64,000 bases of DNA, from NCBI GenBank assembly GCA_913060675.1, contig CAJXUS010000011.1, forward strand, positions 1 through 64,000, in the 5' to 3' direction. A program made the position numbers and the translations under genes. Source of the DNA: an uncultured Rhodospirillales bacterium (GTDB lineage Bacteria > Pseudomonadota > Alphaproteobacteria > Kiloniellales > Kiloniellaceae). Below, one piece after another: positions 37,567 to 46,102 of this stretch. Position 1 is the stretch's first letter. Each line of letters begins with the position of its first letter. The notes under the pieces are model-generated. The model saw only the letters and a list, made by a program, of their open reading frames with translations. It was not told the DNA's origin and did no database searches.

Positions 37567-38793
37567 ATGACAACACTTGATCTCGACTTTGTGCGTTCTC
37601 ACTTTTCAGCTTTTGATGAACCCTCCCTCAAAGGGTGGTCATTTTTTGAAAATGCCGGCGGATCTTATGCCTGTAATCAGGTCATTGACCGTCTCACCAA
37701 CTATTATCGTAAAACCAAGCTTCAACCCTATCATCCTTTCCCAGCTTCTGAACAAGCTGGCCGGGAAATGGATGAAGCTATGGTTAACCTTGCGGCCTAT
37801 TTGAACGTTGACGAAGATGAGATCGATCTCGGCCCGTCCACCAGCCAAAACACCTATGTTCTTGCGCAGGCTTTTCGCTCCATAATGCAGGCTGGTGATG
37901 AAATTATCGTCACCAATCAGGATCACGAAGCTAATTCTGGTGCATGGCGGCGTTTGGCAGACAGCGGCATTATTGTTCGAGAATGGCGTGTTGATCCTGA
38001 AACGGGTTACCTTGATCTAGCTGAGCTCGACAATCTTCTCAATGACAAAACTCGGCTAGTCACCTTTCCGCATTGTTCAAACATCATTGCCCATGTGAAC
38101 CCCGTGGCTGAAATTTCAGCCAAAGCTCACGCGGTTGGCGCCAGAGTTGTTGTCGATGGCGTCTCTTATGCAGGTCACGGTTTTCCTGACGTTGATGCGC
38201 TAGGTGCTGATATCTATCTGTTCTCTCTCTATAAAACCTATGGCCCCCATCAAGGGTTGATGGTTGTACGTAATGACACCCGAGAGGCTTTGGGCTATCA
38301 GGGACACTTTTTTAATAAGGATCTCGCCCACAAAAGACTGGTTCCAGCCGGACCAGATCATGCCCAGGTCGCGGCATCCAGTGGTGTTACCGAGTATTTT
38401 GATGCGATCCATGCCCATCACTTTGGGGCTCATACTGATGCCAACAAACGCGGCCATGACATCCATGATCTTTTTCAAGCTCACGAACAAGCGTTGATGG
38501 CACCGCTATTGGAATACATTCGAAGCCGCAATGATGTCAGGTTACTCGGACCGGAAAACCCAGAGGAACGCGCACCGACAATCTCTATGGTCACCAACCT
38601 CGATGGACGCTCGGTAGCAGCAGATCTATCCAAGCACGGTATAATGGCTGCGGGCGGACATTTTTATTCGTACCGCTTGTTCCAGGGGTTAAATCTTGAT
38701 CCTGAAGCGGGTGCTCTTCGGGTATCTTTTGTGCACTACACGAGCCCTGATGATATAGAGAAACTCCTCAAAGCGATGGATGCAGTGCTCTAA
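37567..38793 (+). CDS. PLP-dependent class V aminotransferase (cysteine desulfurase-like)
   Basis: 408 aa. Family TIGR01976-like cysteine desulfurase-type proteins: FFENAGGSYACNQV near the N-terminus, the PLP lysine in LFSLYKTYGPHQG, and a substrate loop GHFYSYRLFQGL. It lacks the catalytic-cysteine loop that defines IscS. Function is unknown; cysteine or another beta-substituted amino acid may be the substrate. Divergent from the PAS kinase. Confidence 0.88.
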   Translation: MTTLDLDFVRSHFSAFDEPSLKGWSFFENAGGSYACNQVIDRLTNYYRKTKLQPYHPFPASEQAGREMDEAMVNLAAYLNVDEDEIDLGPSTSQNTYVLAQAFRSIMQAGDEIIVTNQDHEANSGAWRRLADSGIIVREWRVDPETGYLDLAELDNLLNDKTRLVTFPHCSNIIAHVNPVAEISAKAHAVGARVVVDGVSYAGHGFPDVDALGADIYLFSLYKTYGPHQGLMVVRNDTREALGYQGHFFNKDLAHKRLVPAGPDHAQVAASSGVTEYFDAIHAHHFGAHTDANKRGHDIHDLFQAHEQALMAPLLEYIRSRNDVRLLGPENPEERAPTISMVTNLDGRSVAADLSKHGIMAAGGHFYSYRLFQGLNLDPEAGALRVSFVHYTSPDDIEKLLKAMDAVL

Positions 38794-38887
38794 CCTTATT
38801 GTTATGCTCAATATCTATGATATTTAAATTTGTCAAAATGAAGCCAATGATCACCGTGAGATCGTTGGCTTCATTGACTTATACGTT

Positions 38888-38907
38888 CATAAACCGTCAT
38901 AAACCCA
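38888..38907. repeat. 10-bp tandem repeat
   Basis: CATAAACCGT (38888-38897) and CATAAACCCA (38898-38907): two near-identical 10-bp units upstream of the PepSY gene. Confidence 0.8.
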
Positions 38908-38923
38908 GCATCCGTTGAGTATA

Positions 38924-38960
38924 AACTTTTGGTATAAACCCCGGTTTATAAGCCAAAGTT
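38924..38960. repeat. Long palindrome upstream of the PepSY gene
   Basis: Outer arms AACTTTTGG (38924-38932) and CCAAAGTT (38953-38960), inner arms TATAAACC (38933-38940) and GGTTTATA (38943-38950) around a CC centre. It ends 76 bp before the PepSY start and may be an operator or cruciform. Confidence 0.85.
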
Positions 38961-39036
38961 CAATAGATTAATTCTCAACCCGACGCCAAGTTCAGTTCAT
39001 CGATCAATACACCCACCAACAAGATTGGATGAACAC

Positions 39037-39306
39037 ATGAAAACTTTAAAGCAAACAATCGTACTTTCTTCTATCGGTATTTTCACGCTCGCTGGGGTCG
39101 CTTTGGCACACAGCCTTGATGGATCTTATGCCGGGAAATCAAAAACCGAAATCACCACGTTATTGCAAGACCAGGGCTATGAAGTTCGGGATATAGAAGT
39201 CGAAGATGATCTCCTTGAAGCCTACGCAATGAAAGACGGCATGCGTTTTGAGATCTATGTCGATCCGAATACTGGCAACATCGTAAAAGTTGAAGAAGAC
39301 GACTAA
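39037..39306 (+). CDS. Secreted PepSY-domain protein
   Basis: 89 aa from the ATG at 39037. N-terminal signal peptide (residues ~5-24, predicted cleavage after ALA in GVALAHS). The mature part is a PepSY-like domain: EITTLLQDQGYEVRDIEVED, then FEIYVDPNTGNIVKVEEDD. Periplasmic PepSY proteins bind or inhibit peptides; those next to cytochrome b561 genes are thought to work in electron transfer. First gene of a three-gene module. Confidence 0.85.
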   Translation: MKTLKQTIVLSSIGIFTLAGVALAHSLDGSYAGKSKTEITTLLQDQGYEVRDIEVEDDLLEAYAMKDGMRFEIYVDPNTGNIVKVEEDD

Positions 39307-39326
39307 TCGAATTTTGATTTAATCAA

Positions 39327-39428
39327 GTCACATCTCAATTTATTTTTTCACCAGAAGCAAAGAGCATCGTGTAGGCCTCCTACACAAGCGATGTCGCGAC
39401 GCAGTGAAAAATTTAAATGGGATGTGAC
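39327..39428. repeat. 102-bp imperfect palindrome with internal hairpin
   Basis: Left arm 39327-39351 and right arm 39404-39428 are 25 bp each and match as an inverted repeat at 21 of 25 positions; both ends are exact, GTCACATC and GATGTGAC. Between them is a second hairpin, GTGTAGG (39369-39375) with CCTACAC (39379-39385). The element lies between the PepSY gene and the cytochrome gene. Confidence 0.9.
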
Positions 39429-39484
39429 GCCACCGGGTGGCTGTGATGCTACCCAACTTCCCAGCCCTCTTAAGGAGAAACCCC

Positions 39485-40009
39485 ATGCAAGATGTCAAAG
39501 TATGGGACTTATTTGTCCGCCTATTTCACGCCAGTACCGCCCTCGTATTCCTACTAAATTATTTTATCACAGAAGACAGCAGCGCTCTGCACAGCTATCT
39601 TGGCTATGGCTTACTTGCCCTGTTGGGACTACGCGTTATCTGGGGTTTCATTGGGGGATATCACGCCCGTTTTAAAAACTTCATGCCCACAGTGGATGGC
39701 GTTAAAGAACACATCAGCGCAATGTTTTTTGGCGAAAAAGATGATCACCTTGGCCACAACCCGCTAGGCGCTTTGATGGTTTTTAACCTGTTGGGTTCAC
39801 TGGCACTACTTTGCACTTCAGGTATTTTGGCCGAAACCGATATGTTCTGGGGCATGAAATGGATGGAAGACGTCCACGAATTTCTGGCAAACTATGTTTT
39901 GATTTCGGTCGCCCTACACCTTCTTGGAGTTGCCTTTGAGACCAAGCGTTCAAAAATCAACTTGGTAAAAGCCATGATTACAGGCAAAAAGAACATGCCT
40001 CTCAATTAA
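39485..40009 (+). CDS. Cytochrome b561-type membrane protein
   Basis: 174 aa from the ATG at 39485, with AAGGAG upstream. Four transmembrane helices of the cytochrome b561/Ni-Fe-hydrogenase-type b family, with conserved heme-ligand histidines, including H15 in LFVRLFHAS, H36 and the two in EDVHEFLANYVLISVALHLLG. It carries electrons across the inner membrane, possibly to the PepSY protein upstream. Followed after 27 bp by the LuxR-type membrane protein. Confidence 0.92.
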   Translation: MQDVKVWDLFVRLFHASTALVFLLNYFITEDSSALHSYLGYGLLALLGLRVIWGFIGGYHARFKNFMPTVDGVKEHISAMFFGEKDDHLGHNPLGALMVFNLLGSLALLCTSGILAETDMFWGMKWMEDVHEFLANYVLISVALHLLGVAFETKRSKINLVKAMITGKKNMPLN

Positions 40010-40036
40010 AATCACGACACCTGAACGAGAAAACAC

Positions 40037-40576
40037 ATGACCAGCACTCCCCCAAAGACTTCCAGCCCCAAACAGAATAAGAGCGCGATGCTGTGGGGCC
40101 TGCTGGTTATTCAAATTGTCTGTACCTTGTTTTTTCTCACCGACGCCCTTGGTGATATGATCCTCGCAGAGGAAATACTCGCAGGCTTCAGCCATGACAT
40201 TTTGGAATCCATGGTCGTCCTTGCCATGAGCCTGAGCATTGTTTTCACCATCACTGAAATTAGACGCATGCTGCATCGCCAACGCCGTATGGAAGATCAG
40301 ATCAAAATCGCTTCAGGGGCTTTTGTCTCCATGCTCAATCAATATTTTGATAGCTGGAAACTCACACCTTCAGAACGAGATGTAGCCCTCTTCCTCATCA
40401 AAGGTATGTCATTCTCAGATATTGCTAAAATGAGAAACACCAAAGAAGGCACGGTCAAAGCCCAATGCAACGCAATCTATAACAAATCCGACGTCACCGG
40501 CCGTGCCCAACTTCTCAGCTTTTTTATCGAAGAACTCCTCAGCGAAGAGCTTATTCCTGAAGTCAATGATGTGTGA
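40037..40576 (+). CDS. Membrane-anchored LuxR-type regulator
   Basis: 179 aa. Two transmembrane segments (residues ~19-44 and ~55-74), a basic coiled-coil stretch, then a C-terminal LuxR/GerE helix-turn-helix: KLTPSERDVALFLIKGMSF, SDIAKMRNTKEGTVKAQCN. No receiver or autoinducer-binding domain. A membrane-bound one-component regulator could couple the redox state of the adjacent cytochrome b to transcription; this is inference from position. Targets unknown. Confidence 0.9.
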   Translation: MTSTPPKTSSPKQNKSAMLWGLLVIQIVCTLFFLTDALGDMILAEEILAGFSHDILESMVVLAMSLSIVFTITEIRRMLHRQRRMEDQIKIASGAFVSMLNQYFDSWKLTPSERDVALFLIKGMSFSDIAKMRNTKEGTVKAQCNAIYNKSDVTGRAQLLSFFIEELLSEELIPEVNDV

Positions 40577-40719
40577 AACATATTTAATTCAGACCACAAG
40601 AATACTTATCTCACTTTGCAAAATACAATTTTCAGGAAATAAAGCCTATACTTGTGATTTGATAGACCTTAAAGCCTATGTTTGAAATAATAAAATAAAA
40701 ATGGTTATTGAGGTAGAAC

Positions 40720-41841
40720 ATGAACAAGGCTCAGAGAAATATAGCTGTCGTACTAGCAGGCATTTCACTTTTGGCAATAAGTGGCTGCGTTACGACTGAA
40801 AGAAAACCAAATGAGCTTGTCGTTGTATCATGGGGGGGAACATATGGCGTCAGTCAACAAAAAGCATATGTAGAACCTTTCAAAAAAATAAAGCCCGGAC
40901 TAGATATTCAGTTAACTCAAGATAGTGATATAGCTTTGAAGTCCCTTCGAAGGCAAGCGCGTCGCAATGATATCAAATGGGATGTTGTCGACATGCTATT
41001 TGGACATGCCAAAATAGCTTGTGATGAAGGTCTTTTGGAAGAAATTGATCCAGAAAGCAACCTGGCACCAGCTCCAGATGGTACCCCCGCAAATTTAGAT
41101 TTTTACGAAATTCTCTTTCCAAATAACAGTGGGAAAAACTGCTTCGCCCCTCTCATTAGCTATTCTACGCACTTTGCATACCCAACAAACCAATGGGGTG
41201 ACAAAACACCGACGAGGTTAAAGGACATTTTTGATCTTAAAACTTTTCCTGGGAAACGAGGATTAGAGAAAACCCCTGAAAACAATTTAGAATGGGCTTT
41301 ACTTGCAGACGGCGTTCCAATGGATCAGGTATACACAGTGCTCTCCACAAAAGAAGGACAAAACCGTGCCTTCGCAAAGCTTGATACGATCAAGGATCGT
41401 ATTATCTGGTGGGAAGCTGGTGTTGAACCTATTACTCTACTTGGGAAAAACCGGGTCGCAATTACATCCCTTTACAATGGCAGAAGCTACGAAGCTGAAT
41501 TCAGCCACAAATTAGACATTTCTCTCATGTGGGACTGGCAAGCACTTGGTGTTGATGGCTGGGTTATACCCAAGGGAACCCCCAACACAGAACTCGCTAA
41601 AGAGTTTGTGAAATACTCTTCAAACACCTCACAACTTGCAAAACAGGCCAGCTACATAGCCTATGGACCTGCGAGACGATCATCTATTCCTCTAGTTGGA
41701 AGCAATTATGAGAATGGGCATAATATGCGCCCTTATATGACCACATCGCCTGAGCGTATGCTTCACGCTTTTGTTCCAGACCCTACATGGTGGAAAAAGA
41801 ATGGTGATAGGATGGAGCGTTTATTTAAAAAATGGCTTTAA
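40720..41841 (+). CDS. Orphan extracellular solute-binding lipoprotein (PotD-like)
   Basis: 373 aa. Lipoprotein signal with lipobox LAISGC (Cys23). The mature protein is of the spermidine/putrescine-type solute-binding class: LVVVSWGGTYGVSQQKAYVEPF. No permease or ATPase gene is adjacent, so it either serves a transporter elsewhere or works as a periplasmic sensor component. GAGGTAGAAC precedes the ATG. The next gene, hutC, is convergent. Confidence 0.9.
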   Translation: MNKAQRNIAVVLAGISLLAISGCVTTERKPNELVVVSWGGTYGVSQQKAYVEPFKKIKPGLDIQLTQDSDIALKSLRRQARRNDIKWDVVDMLFGHAKIACDEGLLEEIDPESNLAPAPDGTPANLDFYEILFPNNSGKNCFAPLISYSTHFAYPTNQWGDKTPTRLKDIFDLKTFPGKRGLEKTPENNLEWALLADGVPMDQVYTVLSTKEGQNRAFAKLDTIKDRIIWWEAGVEPITLLGKNRVAITSLYNGRSYEAEFSHKLDISLMWDWQALGVDGWVIPKGTPNTELAKEFVKYSSNTSQLAKQASYIAYGPARRSSIPLVGSNYENGHNMRPYMTTSPERMLHAFVPDPTWWKKNGDRMERLFKKWL

Positions 41842-41845
41842 AAGC

Positions 41846-42547
41846 CTAAATCTCCGTATGCATTCGATACCCTGGGGCGTAGGCCAGGCGCACCACGGTG
41901 ACCGGGATGTCTCCGTTCCAGGTTGTACGGTCGATCACAAAAATTGCGGCCCCAACACTCGCCTCTAACAACTCGGCTTCCTGCGCGGTTGCGTTTGCCG
42001 CTGAAAAGGAAATATCCCCTCGGGTGAAGGTGGCGTTTTGCACCAGCCATTCGTTGGCATCAATGGTTTGAAAACTGACATCACAAATGCCTTTAACAGC
42101 TGAGATATTGACCCAGCGATCTTCGTACAAAAAGGGGTGGCTGTTGGCGTAGTGCAAACTACGTACGTGCAACATAGGCGTATCAACAGGTAGACCTAGT
42201 CTACTTGCCACAACGACAGGCGCGACGCTCTCTTCACGCTCTAAAATAGCATGCCGCCAAATCCATCCCCGTTGCTCAACCTCGAGCCGGGTAATCGGTA
42301 TTTCAAGCGTGGCTTTTCGAGTGGGGTTAAGGGCCACCCGGGTGCCCGCTTTGCGGCGGCGCTCCAACAACCCTGCATCGGCAAGATCGCGCATGGCCCG
42401 GTTTACCGTTGCCCGCGCGACACCAAATTCCTCGGCAAGATCAACTTCGTTGGGAACGAGATCACCCGGCAGCCAGATACGTTCGACAATGCGACGCATC
42501 ACTTCGGCTTTCACTGACTGCCAGCTATTGATCTCTGTTACCTTCAA
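41846..42547 (-). CDS. hutC: Histidine utilisation repressor HutC (GntR family)
   Basis: 233 aa. N-terminal winged helix of the GntR family (residues ~8-70: EEFGVARATVNRAMRDLADAG), C-terminal UTRA effector domain (LHYANSHPFLYEDRWVN). HutC senses urocanate. Its gene overlaps hutF by 4 bp (ATGA) and is co-transcribed after it. The palindrome between hutF and hutG (43938-43959) is its probable operator. Confidence 0.94.
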   Translation of the reverse strand: MKVTEINSWQSVKAEVMRRIVERIWLPGDLVPNEVDLAEEFGVARATVNRAMRDLADAGLLERRRKAGTRVALNPTRKATLEIPITRLEVEQRGWIWRHAILEREESVAPVVVASRLGLPVDTPMLHVRSLHYANSHPFLYEDRWVNISAVKGICDVSFQTIDANEWLVQNATFTRGDISFSAANATAQEAELLEASVGAAIFVIDRTTWNGDIPVTVVRLAYAPGYRMHTEI

Positions 42548-43908
42548 ATTCTGTCCTTCAGCGACATCATGGTTTTCTTGTAGCGAGAGACAATAGCCTC
42601 GTGCTTGGCGTGTTTGCCATCTTTTACCAGATGACGGCCAGCAGACCAGACATCAGTGATCATTTTATCATCCCCGGTAAAGATATAACTATCGAGTACC
42701 GCGTCACCTTCTTTACCCATAAGATCAACCGCGTTGGAATCCAGAGCAAAGAGATCCGCCATCTTACCGACTTCAATTGCACCGGCATTCCTTTGTCCGG
42801 CTTGGGCCCCGCCCTGAACCACACCATCTATAAGAACGCGACCCGTTGATTTCTCACGTGTTGCCAAAGCAGCACGGCTGCGATCTCTCAAACGTTGAGA
42901 GTATTCCAAAGTACGAAGTTCTTCAGAGAGCGTGATACGAATATTGGAATCAGAACCTACACCAAATTTCCCACCCGCTGCCAGATACCGCACCCCATCA
43001 AAGATACCATCGCCTAGACTTGATTCTGTAATAGGGCACAGTCCCGCAACGGCACCTGACTTGGCTAGTCCTTCGGTTTCGTGATGCTCCATATGGGTAC
43101 AGTGAATAAGACACCAGCGACTATCTACGTTGTGGTTTTCAAGCAACCATTCCATTGGACGTTTGCCCCAGGCAGCCTTGATCTCTTCTATCTCTGCGGT
43201 CTGTTCAGCAATATGCAAATGGATCGGTGCGTTAGGCGCAAGCTTGGTGGCGAAGACCATGCCTTCTTGGCTAACAGCACGCAAAGAATGCGGTGCGACC
43301 CCAAGCCTTGTATCACTTGGTAGAATTTTGAGCGCTTTGTCTGCGGCCTCGAACAGTTTTTGGAACCGATCCGGCGTGTTTCCAAAGCGAATTTGGCCCG
43401 GGCCAAGTGTTCTGCCGTCACAACCTCCGTGTTCATAGAGAACAGGCAATAGAGTCAGACCAATACCGGTTTCATTTGCTGCCGCAATAACCCGGTTGGA
43501 TAATTCACCAATGTCGTCATAACTGGCGCCACCGGGTTGATGGTGCAGATAGTGAAATTCACATACGGCTGAATAACCTGCTTCCAACATTTCCATCTGC
43601 ATGAAAGCGGCAATGGCTTCGATATCATCAGGGGTTAAATGATCCAAAAAGCGATACATCAATTTGCGCCAGGTCCAGAAACTATCGCGTGGATCATCGC
43701 CACGGGTTTCTGTCATCCCAGCCATAGCACGTTGGAAAGCATGGCTATGTAAATTTGTAGGAGACGGCAACAAAATGCCAAGCTTTTCACCCTGTGCAGC
43801 ACTGCCCGCTTCAACACCTGTAATCTGACCATCATCACTGATGGTAACAAGTACATCCTTTTGCCAACCCTTACTCGTCAGCGCCTGTTCAGCCCACAAA
43901 TGTCTCAC
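42544..43908 (-). CDS. hutF: Formimidoylglutamate deiminase
   Basis: Converts N-formimino-L-glutamate to N-formyl-L-glutamate plus ammonia in histidine degradation. The GTG at 43906-43908 has AGGAG exactly 7 nt upstream and gives 455 aa; the further ATG at 43926 lies before the ribosome-binding site. Amidohydrolase features: SPTNLHSHAFQRAMAG with metal-binding histidines, VAPHSLRAVS, HIAEQTAEIEE, CLIHCTHMEHHE, GVGSDSNIRI. Divergent from hutG, which takes the next step. Confidence 0.95.
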   Translation of the reverse strand: MRHLWAEQALTSKGWQKDVLVTISDDGQITGVEAGSAAQGEKLGILLPSPTNLHSHAFQRAMAGMTETRGDDPRDSFWTWRKLMYRFLDHLTPDDIEAIAAFMQMEMLEAGYSAVCEFHYLHHQPGGASYDDIGELSNRVIAAANETGIGLTLLPVLYEHGGCDGRTLGPGQIRFGNTPDRFQKLFEAADKALKILPSDTRLGVAPHSLRAVSQEGMVFATKLAPNAPIHLHIAEQTAEIEEIKAAWGKRPMEWLLENHNVDSRWCLIHCTHMEHHETEGLAKSGAVAGLCPITESSLGDGIFDGVRYLAAGGKFGVGSDSNIRITLSEELRTLEYSQRLRDRSRAALATREKSTGRVLIDGVVQGGAQAGQRNAGAIEVGKMADLFALDSNAVDLMGKEGDAVLDSYIFTGDDKMITDVWSAGRHLVKDGKHAKHEAIVSRYKKTMMSLKDRI

Positions 43909-43937
43909 TTTTGTTCTCCTAGCCATAGCTTGACAAA

Positions 43938-43959
43938 GTATTATGTACATACATAATAC
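43938..43959. promoter_or_regulatory. HutC operator and overlapping hutG promoter
   Basis: GTATTATGTA (43938-43947), CA, TACATAATAC (43950-43959): perfect 10-bp arms. It overlaps a good plus-strand promoter, TTGACA (43930-43935), 16-bp spacer, CATAAT (43952-43957). The TGTA/TACA core matches known HutC sites. Both divergent operons should be repressed from here. Confidence 0.85.
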
Positions 43960-44003
43960 AATAAAGTCAGATCTAATCAAGTCACGAAAAGAGCGATTCT
44001 GTC

Positions 44004-44855
44004 ATGCCCTCCTCAAGCACATCTTCTACGACTTCACAATCAACAGACATGCCTCCTGTCACCATCACCCCTGGCAACAGCCCGATCGTACTGGGTATGC
44101 CGCATACAGGAACCTGGTTGCCCACAGATGTATTTGAGAAGCTCAACGATAACGGCCAAAAACTTGCCGATACAGACTGGCACATCGACCAGCTCTATGA
44201 TGGCTTGCTTCCCGATGCGACAATCGTAAAAGCCAACTTTCATCGCTACGCCATTGATGCCAACCGCGATCCATCCGGCGTAAGTTTATACCCCGGCCAA
44301 AATACGACGAGCCTCTGCCCGCTTATAGATTTTGATAATGTCCCGATATACCTCGAAGGCCGCGAGCCAGACGAGGCGGAGATCGAACAACGACGCCTTT
44401 CTTTCCATGCTTCTTATCACGCGGCACTTAAAGCAGAGTTAGAGCGTGTTCGACAAATCCACGGTGTAGCCATTCTTTATGACTGCCACTCGATCCGTTC
44501 CCACATCTCTTTTCTCTTCGAGGGAAAGCTCCCCGATTTCAGTATCGGCACGAACAATGGAGAGACTTGTGCAGCCAGCATTGAAAAGGCTGTCGAGGAT
44601 GTATGCGTTGCTGCCGAAGGCTATAGTACAGTCCTAAACGGCCGATTCAAAGGCGGCTGGACGACACGGCATTATGGACAGCCTGAAACGGGAATCCACG
44701 CGATCCAAATGGAGCTCACACAGTCTGCTTATCTGGCGACAGAAGAGCTGCCTTTCTCATACGCTCCTGAAAAATCTGCTGGATTACGCGTTCACTTAAA
44801 AAGCCTACTGGAAAACATTAGCATCCTAGCCTTAAATGGATCTCTCTCATCTTAA
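44004..44855 (+). CDS. hutG: N-formylglutamate deformylase
   Basis: 283 aa. Hydrolyses N-formylglutamate to glutamate and formate, the last step after HutF. Family motifs: IVLGMPHTGTWLP, DTDWHIDQLYDG, DANRDPSG, YDCHSIRS, FKGGWTTRHYG. The N-terminal ~20 residues are Ser/Thr-rich and may be trimmed if translation starts at M16. hutU and hutH are not in the window. Confidence 0.95.
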   Translation: MPSSSTSSTTSQSTDMPPVTITPGNSPIVLGMPHTGTWLPTDVFEKLNDNGQKLADTDWHIDQLYDGLLPDATIVKANFHRYAIDANRDPSGVSLYPGQNTTSLCPLIDFDNVPIYLEGREPDEAEIEQRRLSFHASYHAALKAELERVRQIHGVAILYDCHSIRSHISFLFEGKLPDFSIGTNNGETCAASIEKAVEDVCVAAEGYSTVLNGRFKGGWTTRHYGQPETGIHAIQMELTQSAYLATEELPFSYAPEKSAGLRVHLKSLLENISILALNGSLSS

Positions 44856-44945
44856 GTAGGGTAAGACCTTTAAACAAATGAGCTGCAAGAAATAACCCTC
44901 TTGCAGCTCATCGAATAATTACAGGGTATGCCTAGGAGCAGGCCC

Positions 44946-45938
44946 CTAAAGAGTATACTGCCAGCTGGACTGATAATAACTGTAACGATCCCCATCACGA
45001 GCAACGTGACCAAGGCCTGGGAACTCCAAATGGCTTCCGAGTACTGCTAACTTATCCGCACTGACACGATCCAGCATTTTTCGACGTGTCTTTTCGGCCA
45101 GTTCCATATCTGAATCGAAAACAATACTCCACTCAGGATGGGCAAACTGAAGAGCTGTAAAGTGCACAACATCGCCCCAAATCAAGAGCTCCTGCCCCTC
45201 AGATCTTAAAATAAAGCCGGTATGGCCAGGGGTATGCCCCGGCATGGCAACAGCTTCAATACCTGGCAGGATCTCTTTGTCTTCCTCAACCAAAGTAAGA
45301 CGTTTGAGATAAGGTGCCGACATCGCCCGAGCATTAACAAAGTTGCTCTTCATAAAATCACCCGCTTGAGACATAAAGCCATCGTCGTGCCAATAATCCC
45401 AGTCTTCTTTATGAACAATCAGCTCGGCATTCGGGAATAAAGCTTTCCCCTCCTTAGAGGTTATCCCTGAAATGTGGTCCACATGCATGTGGGTCAGCAC
45501 TATGGCATCAACGGATTCAGGTGTAACGCCTGCTGCTTTTAAGTTATTCGTAAATTGTCCCAGTGTTGGCCCCATATTATCGGCAGTACCAGAATCAATC
45601 AGAATGATTTTCTCACCTGTATTAATAACAAATGAGTTGATCGGAATTCTGATTTTATCCGCGAGGGGTGGGCGAAACTGATCTTGATACAGCTGGGCAG
45701 CTTTTGGACCATCAAAACTCGGTATCAATGTTGGGTCGGCATCAATATAACCGTCTAGCAAGGCTGTGACTTCAAATTTTCCAACTGAAAATCGGTACGC
45801 ACCTGGTGTTTGAATCTGGGCTTTTGGGGCTGCAGCAAAACCAGCGCTTGAAATTGGAAGCCCCGCCAAAGAAGCCATGACCCCTGCTCCCCCAGTGAGA
45901 AGTGATCCGCGCAATAATTCCCGTCTTGAAAGTGTCAT
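44946..45938 (-). CDS. Tat-exported metallo-beta-lactamase-fold hydrolase
   Basis: 330 aa. Tat signal peptide with twin arginine (LSRRELLRG) and hydrophobic core ending near residue 35. Metal-binding motif LTHMHVDHISG (HxHxDH) near residue 150 and GHTPGHTGF downstream. Similar to AHL-lactonase/quorum-quenching and alkylsulfatase-like MBL proteins, but the substrate cannot be told. Divergent from a LysR gene that probably controls it. Confidence 0.92.
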   Translation of the reverse strand: MTLSRRELLRGSLLTGGAGVMASLAGLPISSAGFAAAPKAQIQTPGAYRFSVGKFEVTALLDGYIDADPTLIPSFDGPKAAQLYQDQFRPPLADKIRIPINSFVINTGEKIILIDSGTADNMGPTLGQFTNNLKAAGVTPESVDAIVLTHMHVDHISGITSKEGKALFPNAELIVHKEDWDYWHDDGFMSQAGDFMKSNFVNARAMSAPYLKRLTLVEEDKEILPGIEAVAMPGHTPGHTGFILRSEGQELLIWGDVVHFTALQFAHPEWSIVFDSDMELAEKTRRKMLDRVSADKLAVLGSHLEFPGLGHVARDGDRYSYYQSSWQYTL

Positions 45939-45943
45939 GTCTC

Positions 45944-46001
45944 TTATCCCGATATATCTATTTGACCATTTGCCATAAGCGTTCTCTCAATATCGGGATA
46001 A
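45944..46001. promoter_or_regulatory. Widely spaced 12-bp inverted repeat between divergent genes
   Basis: TTATCCCGATAT (45944-45955) and ATATCGGGATAA (45990-46001) form perfect 12-bp arms separated by 34 bp. The left arm is 6 bp from the MBL start codon. This could be a pair of LysR binding half-sites or a leader hairpin of the MBL gene. Confidence 0.75.
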
Positions 46002-46102
46002 ATTACTGGAAAAGCAGAGGCCTCTTGCCTATATTCGATATAACTAATGCTTATACCCAAGAGTTTATTGGTACCCAGAAAACTTAGTGACCGGACACTT
46101 CA

